Shown here: piece by piece, positions 62,314 through 64,000 of the stretch | Layout of the letters: every line of letters begins with the position of its first letter | Position numbering within the stretch: the first letter of the stretch is position 1 | DNA from: JBEEJZ01 sp046046915 | GTDB taxonomy: Bacteria > Pseudomonadota > Gammaproteobacteria > Burkholderiales > Burkholderiaceae_C | DNA length: 64,000 bases | Assembly (NCBI GenBank): GCA_046046915.1 | Contig: JBJOIT010000013.1 | Coordinates: forward strand, 1-64,000 | Direction of reading: 5' to 3' | Notes under the pieces: model-generated | What the model saw: the letters and a program-made list of their open reading frames with translations, nothing else | Told to the model about the DNA's origin: nothing | The model's database searches: none | Program-made: the position numbers and the translations under genes

Positions 62314-62676
62314 ATGAACAACACCCCCATCACCCTTTATGGCATTCCCAATTGCGACACCGTCAAAAAAGCACGCGCCTGGTTCGCGACCCGAACTGTG
62401 GACGTGATCTTTGTGGACTTCAAAAAACAGGGTGTCCCCAAAGACAGCCTGCAAGACTGGATGGCCGCCGTGGGCTGGGAAAAACTGATCAATCGCCAGG
62501 GCACGACTTGGCGCAAGCTGGACGAAGGCCTTAAGGCAAGCGTGATCGACCGGGCCAGCGCCGGGGCACTGGCCATCAGCCACGCCAGCGTGATCAAGCG
62601 CCCGGTGGTGGAGTGGCCCAATGGCGAGATCACGGTGGGCTTTGATGCTGCCGACTGGGCACAACGCCTGTCCTAA
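62314..62676 (+). CDS. ArsC/Spx/MgsR family protein (YffB-like)
   Basis: The 120-residue thioredoxin-fold protein begins ITLYGIPNCDTVKKARAWF, with a single Cys at the active position, as in YffB/Spx-like members. It has FVDFKKQGVPKDSLQDWM, and later IKRPVVEW with the Arg-Pro motif. Most such proteins are not true arsenate reductases, and no ars genes are nearby. It is divergent from folC with 42 bp between. Starts at 62302 and 62305 are also possible. Confidence 0.88.
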   Translation: MNNTPITLYGIPNCDTVKKARAWFATRTVDVIFVDFKKQGVPKDSLQDWMAAVGWEKLINRQGTTWRKLDEGLKASVIDRASAGALAISHASVIKRPVVEWPNGEITVGFDAADWAQRLS

Positions 62677-62711
62677 AATTGACGGTTACCCAGACCAACT
62701 CCATTTATTCC

Positions 62712-63029
62712 ATGAGCACCAAACAACTCGACGGCGTTTCCGTCAACACCCAGGCCAGCGTTTACTTTGACGGCAAGTGCGTCAGCCATGGCGTGACATT
62801 TGCGGATGGCACCAAAAAGTCAGTCGGCGTCGTTCTGCCGGCCACCCTGACGTTCAACACCGGCGCCCCGGAGATCATGGAATGCGTGGCGGGCCGCTGC
62901 GAGTACAAACTGGCTGGCACAGATGCATGGCTCAGCTCCGGACCTGGTGAAACCTTCAGCATCCCCGGCAATTCAAGCTTTGAGATCCGCGTGTCCGAGG
63001 CTTACCACTACATCTGCCACTTTGGTTGA
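62712..63029 (+). CDS. ppnP: Pyrimidine/purine nucleoside phosphorylase (DUF1255)
   Basis: The 105-residue small cupin matches PpnP (YaiE), which splits a broad set of nucleosides with phosphate. It has YFDGKCVSHGVTFADGTKKSVGV, and the cupin metal-site region near ETFSIPGNSSFEIRV. It is slightly longer than the 94-residue E. coli protein. ATG 62712 starts the protein; it lies 10 bp before argG and 35 bp after the ArsC-like gene. Confidence 0.92.
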   Translation: MSTKQLDGVSVNTQASVYFDGKCVSHGVTFADGTKKSVGVVLPATLTFNTGAPEIMECVAGRCEYKLAGTDAWLSSGPGETFSIPGNSSFEIRVSEAYHYICHFG

Positions 63030-63039
63030 GCAAACAGCA

Positions 63040-64000
63040 TGGCCACCATACTTCAAAATCTCCCCACCGGCCAAAAGGTCGGCATCGCCTTCTCGGGCGG
63101 CCTGGACACCAGTGCGGCTCTGCACTGGATGAAGCTCAAGGGCGCCCTGCCCTACGCTTACACCGCCAATCTGGGCCAGCCTGACGAGCCAGACTACGAC
63201 GAAATCCCGCGCAAGGCGATGCAGTACGGCGCTGAAAAAGCGCGTCTCATCGACTGCCGCAGCCAGCTGGCAGCCGAGGGGGTGGCGGCCTTGCAGGCCG
63301 GCGCCTTTCATATCTCGACCGCTGGGGTGACCTACTTCAACACCACGCCGCTGGGCCGTGCCGTGACTGGCACCATGCTGGTGTCGGCCATGAAAGAAGA
63401 TGATGTCAACATCTGGGGGGACGGCAGCACCTTCAAGGGCAACGACATCGAGCGCTTTTACCGCTATGGCCTGCTGACCAACCCCAGCCTGAAAATCTAC
63501 AAGCCCTGGCTGGATCAGGCCTTTATCGACGAGCTGGGTGGCCGCGCTGAAATGTCGGCCTTCATGACGGCCGCTGGCTTTGGCTACAAGATGTCAGCTG
63601 AAAAAGCCTACAGCACCGACTCCAACATGCTGGGCGCCACCCACGAGGCCAAAGATCTGGAGCACCTGAGCAGTGGCATGAAGATCGTCAACCCCATCAT
63701 GGGCGTTCCTTTCTGGAAAGACGACTGCGTGGTCAAGGCAGAAGAAGTGCGCGTGCGCTTCGAAGAAGGCCGGCCCGTTGCCCTCAATGGCGTGGAGTAC
63801 GCCGACCTGGTCGAGCTGATCCTCGAAGCCAATCGCATTGGCGGCCGTCACGGTCTGGGCATGAGCGACCAGATCGAGAACCGCATCATTGAGGCCAAGA
63901 GCCGCGGCATTTACGAGGCCCCCGGCCTGGCACTTCTGTTCATTGCCTACGAGCGCTTGGTGACGGGCATTCACAACGAAGACACCATTGAGCAATACCG
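63040..64000 (+). CDS. argG: Argininosuccinate synthase (3' end beyond window)
   Basis: The reading frame opens at ATG 63040 (MATILQNLPTGQ) and stays open to the window end, giving the first 320 residues. The ATP PP-loop GIAFSGGLDTSAAL is intact, and VNIWGDGSTFKGNDIERFYRYGL and FWKDDCVVKAEEV are typical of the long E. coli-type ArgG (about 447 residues). The enzyme joins citrulline and aspartate in arginine synthesis. Confidence 0.96.

Noticed and set aside
62272..62664. 131-residue N-terminal extension of FolC
   Set aside because: It runs antisense through the ArsC-like gene and matches nothing in the FolC family; ATG 62271 is the natural start.

Overview
The window comes from a betaproteobacterium of the order Burkholderiales, most likely a Comamonadaceae member close to Rhodoferax or Polaromonas. 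This rests on the protein sequences, the chromosomal order folC - SPOR protein - cvpA - purF - metZ - gltX, the GGM-rich GroEL tail and the high GC content. It is a judgement from memory of such genomes, not a database result.

Left chromosomal flank (1-9.7 kb): the 3' end of groEL, a HAD hydrolase, then a central-carbon block. pgi and tal read leftward, divergent from zwf, a HexR/RpiR-type regulator and an amylosucrase that read rightward. A VanA-like Rieske oxygenase follows, with a ferredoxin-only remnant of its VanB reductase partner. A RadC C-terminal fragment at 9.8-9.9 kb marks an old junction.

First defence block (10.0-19.9 kb): a rightward type I restriction-modification operon (hsdM, hsdS, hsdR) with a GmrSD-like DUF262/DUF1524 gene between hsdS and hsdR. 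Two unknown proteins and a small HNH protein follow.

Integrated island (about 20.02-55.12 kb): a genomic island inserted into the 3' end of tRNA-Asp. An 18-bp copy of the tRNA end, with one mismatch, lies at 20,023-20,040, and two tyrosine recombinases sit beside the intact tRNA at 55.1 kb. The island holds an XRE regulator, a run of small zinc-ribbon/HAD/unknown genes, a Gabija system (gajA, gajB), a phosphatase, a plasmid-type replication initiator with a palindrome-rich leader, a second type I RM system with a YgjP-like peptidase, a 1.37-kb non-coding interval, two unknown proteins, a lone PD-(D/E)XK protein, a broken ISXO2-like transposase, a HigBA-type toxin-antitoxin pair, a possible ADP-ribosyltransferase, and an operon of an unknown protein, a QueC-like enzyme, an XRE-ImmA/IrrE protease and a PIN nuclease.

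The most striking feature is the non-coding interval at 38.42-39.79 kb. It carries three hairpins with the hexaloop CGCCAA and three with the complementary hexaloop TTGGCG or TTGGCA, several other strong hairpins, a candidate minus-strand promoter and an intrinsic terminator. I read it as a large ornate structured RNA with kissing loops, comparable in style to GOLLD and ROOL RNAs. The QueC-like operon is the second candidate for an undescribed system.

Right chromosomal flank (55.1-64 kb): tRNA-Asp, tRNA-Glu and tRNA-Ala, then gltX, metZ, purF, cvpA, a SPOR protein and folC, all leftward. An ArsC/Spx-family gene, ppnP and the 5' part of argG read rightward to the window end.
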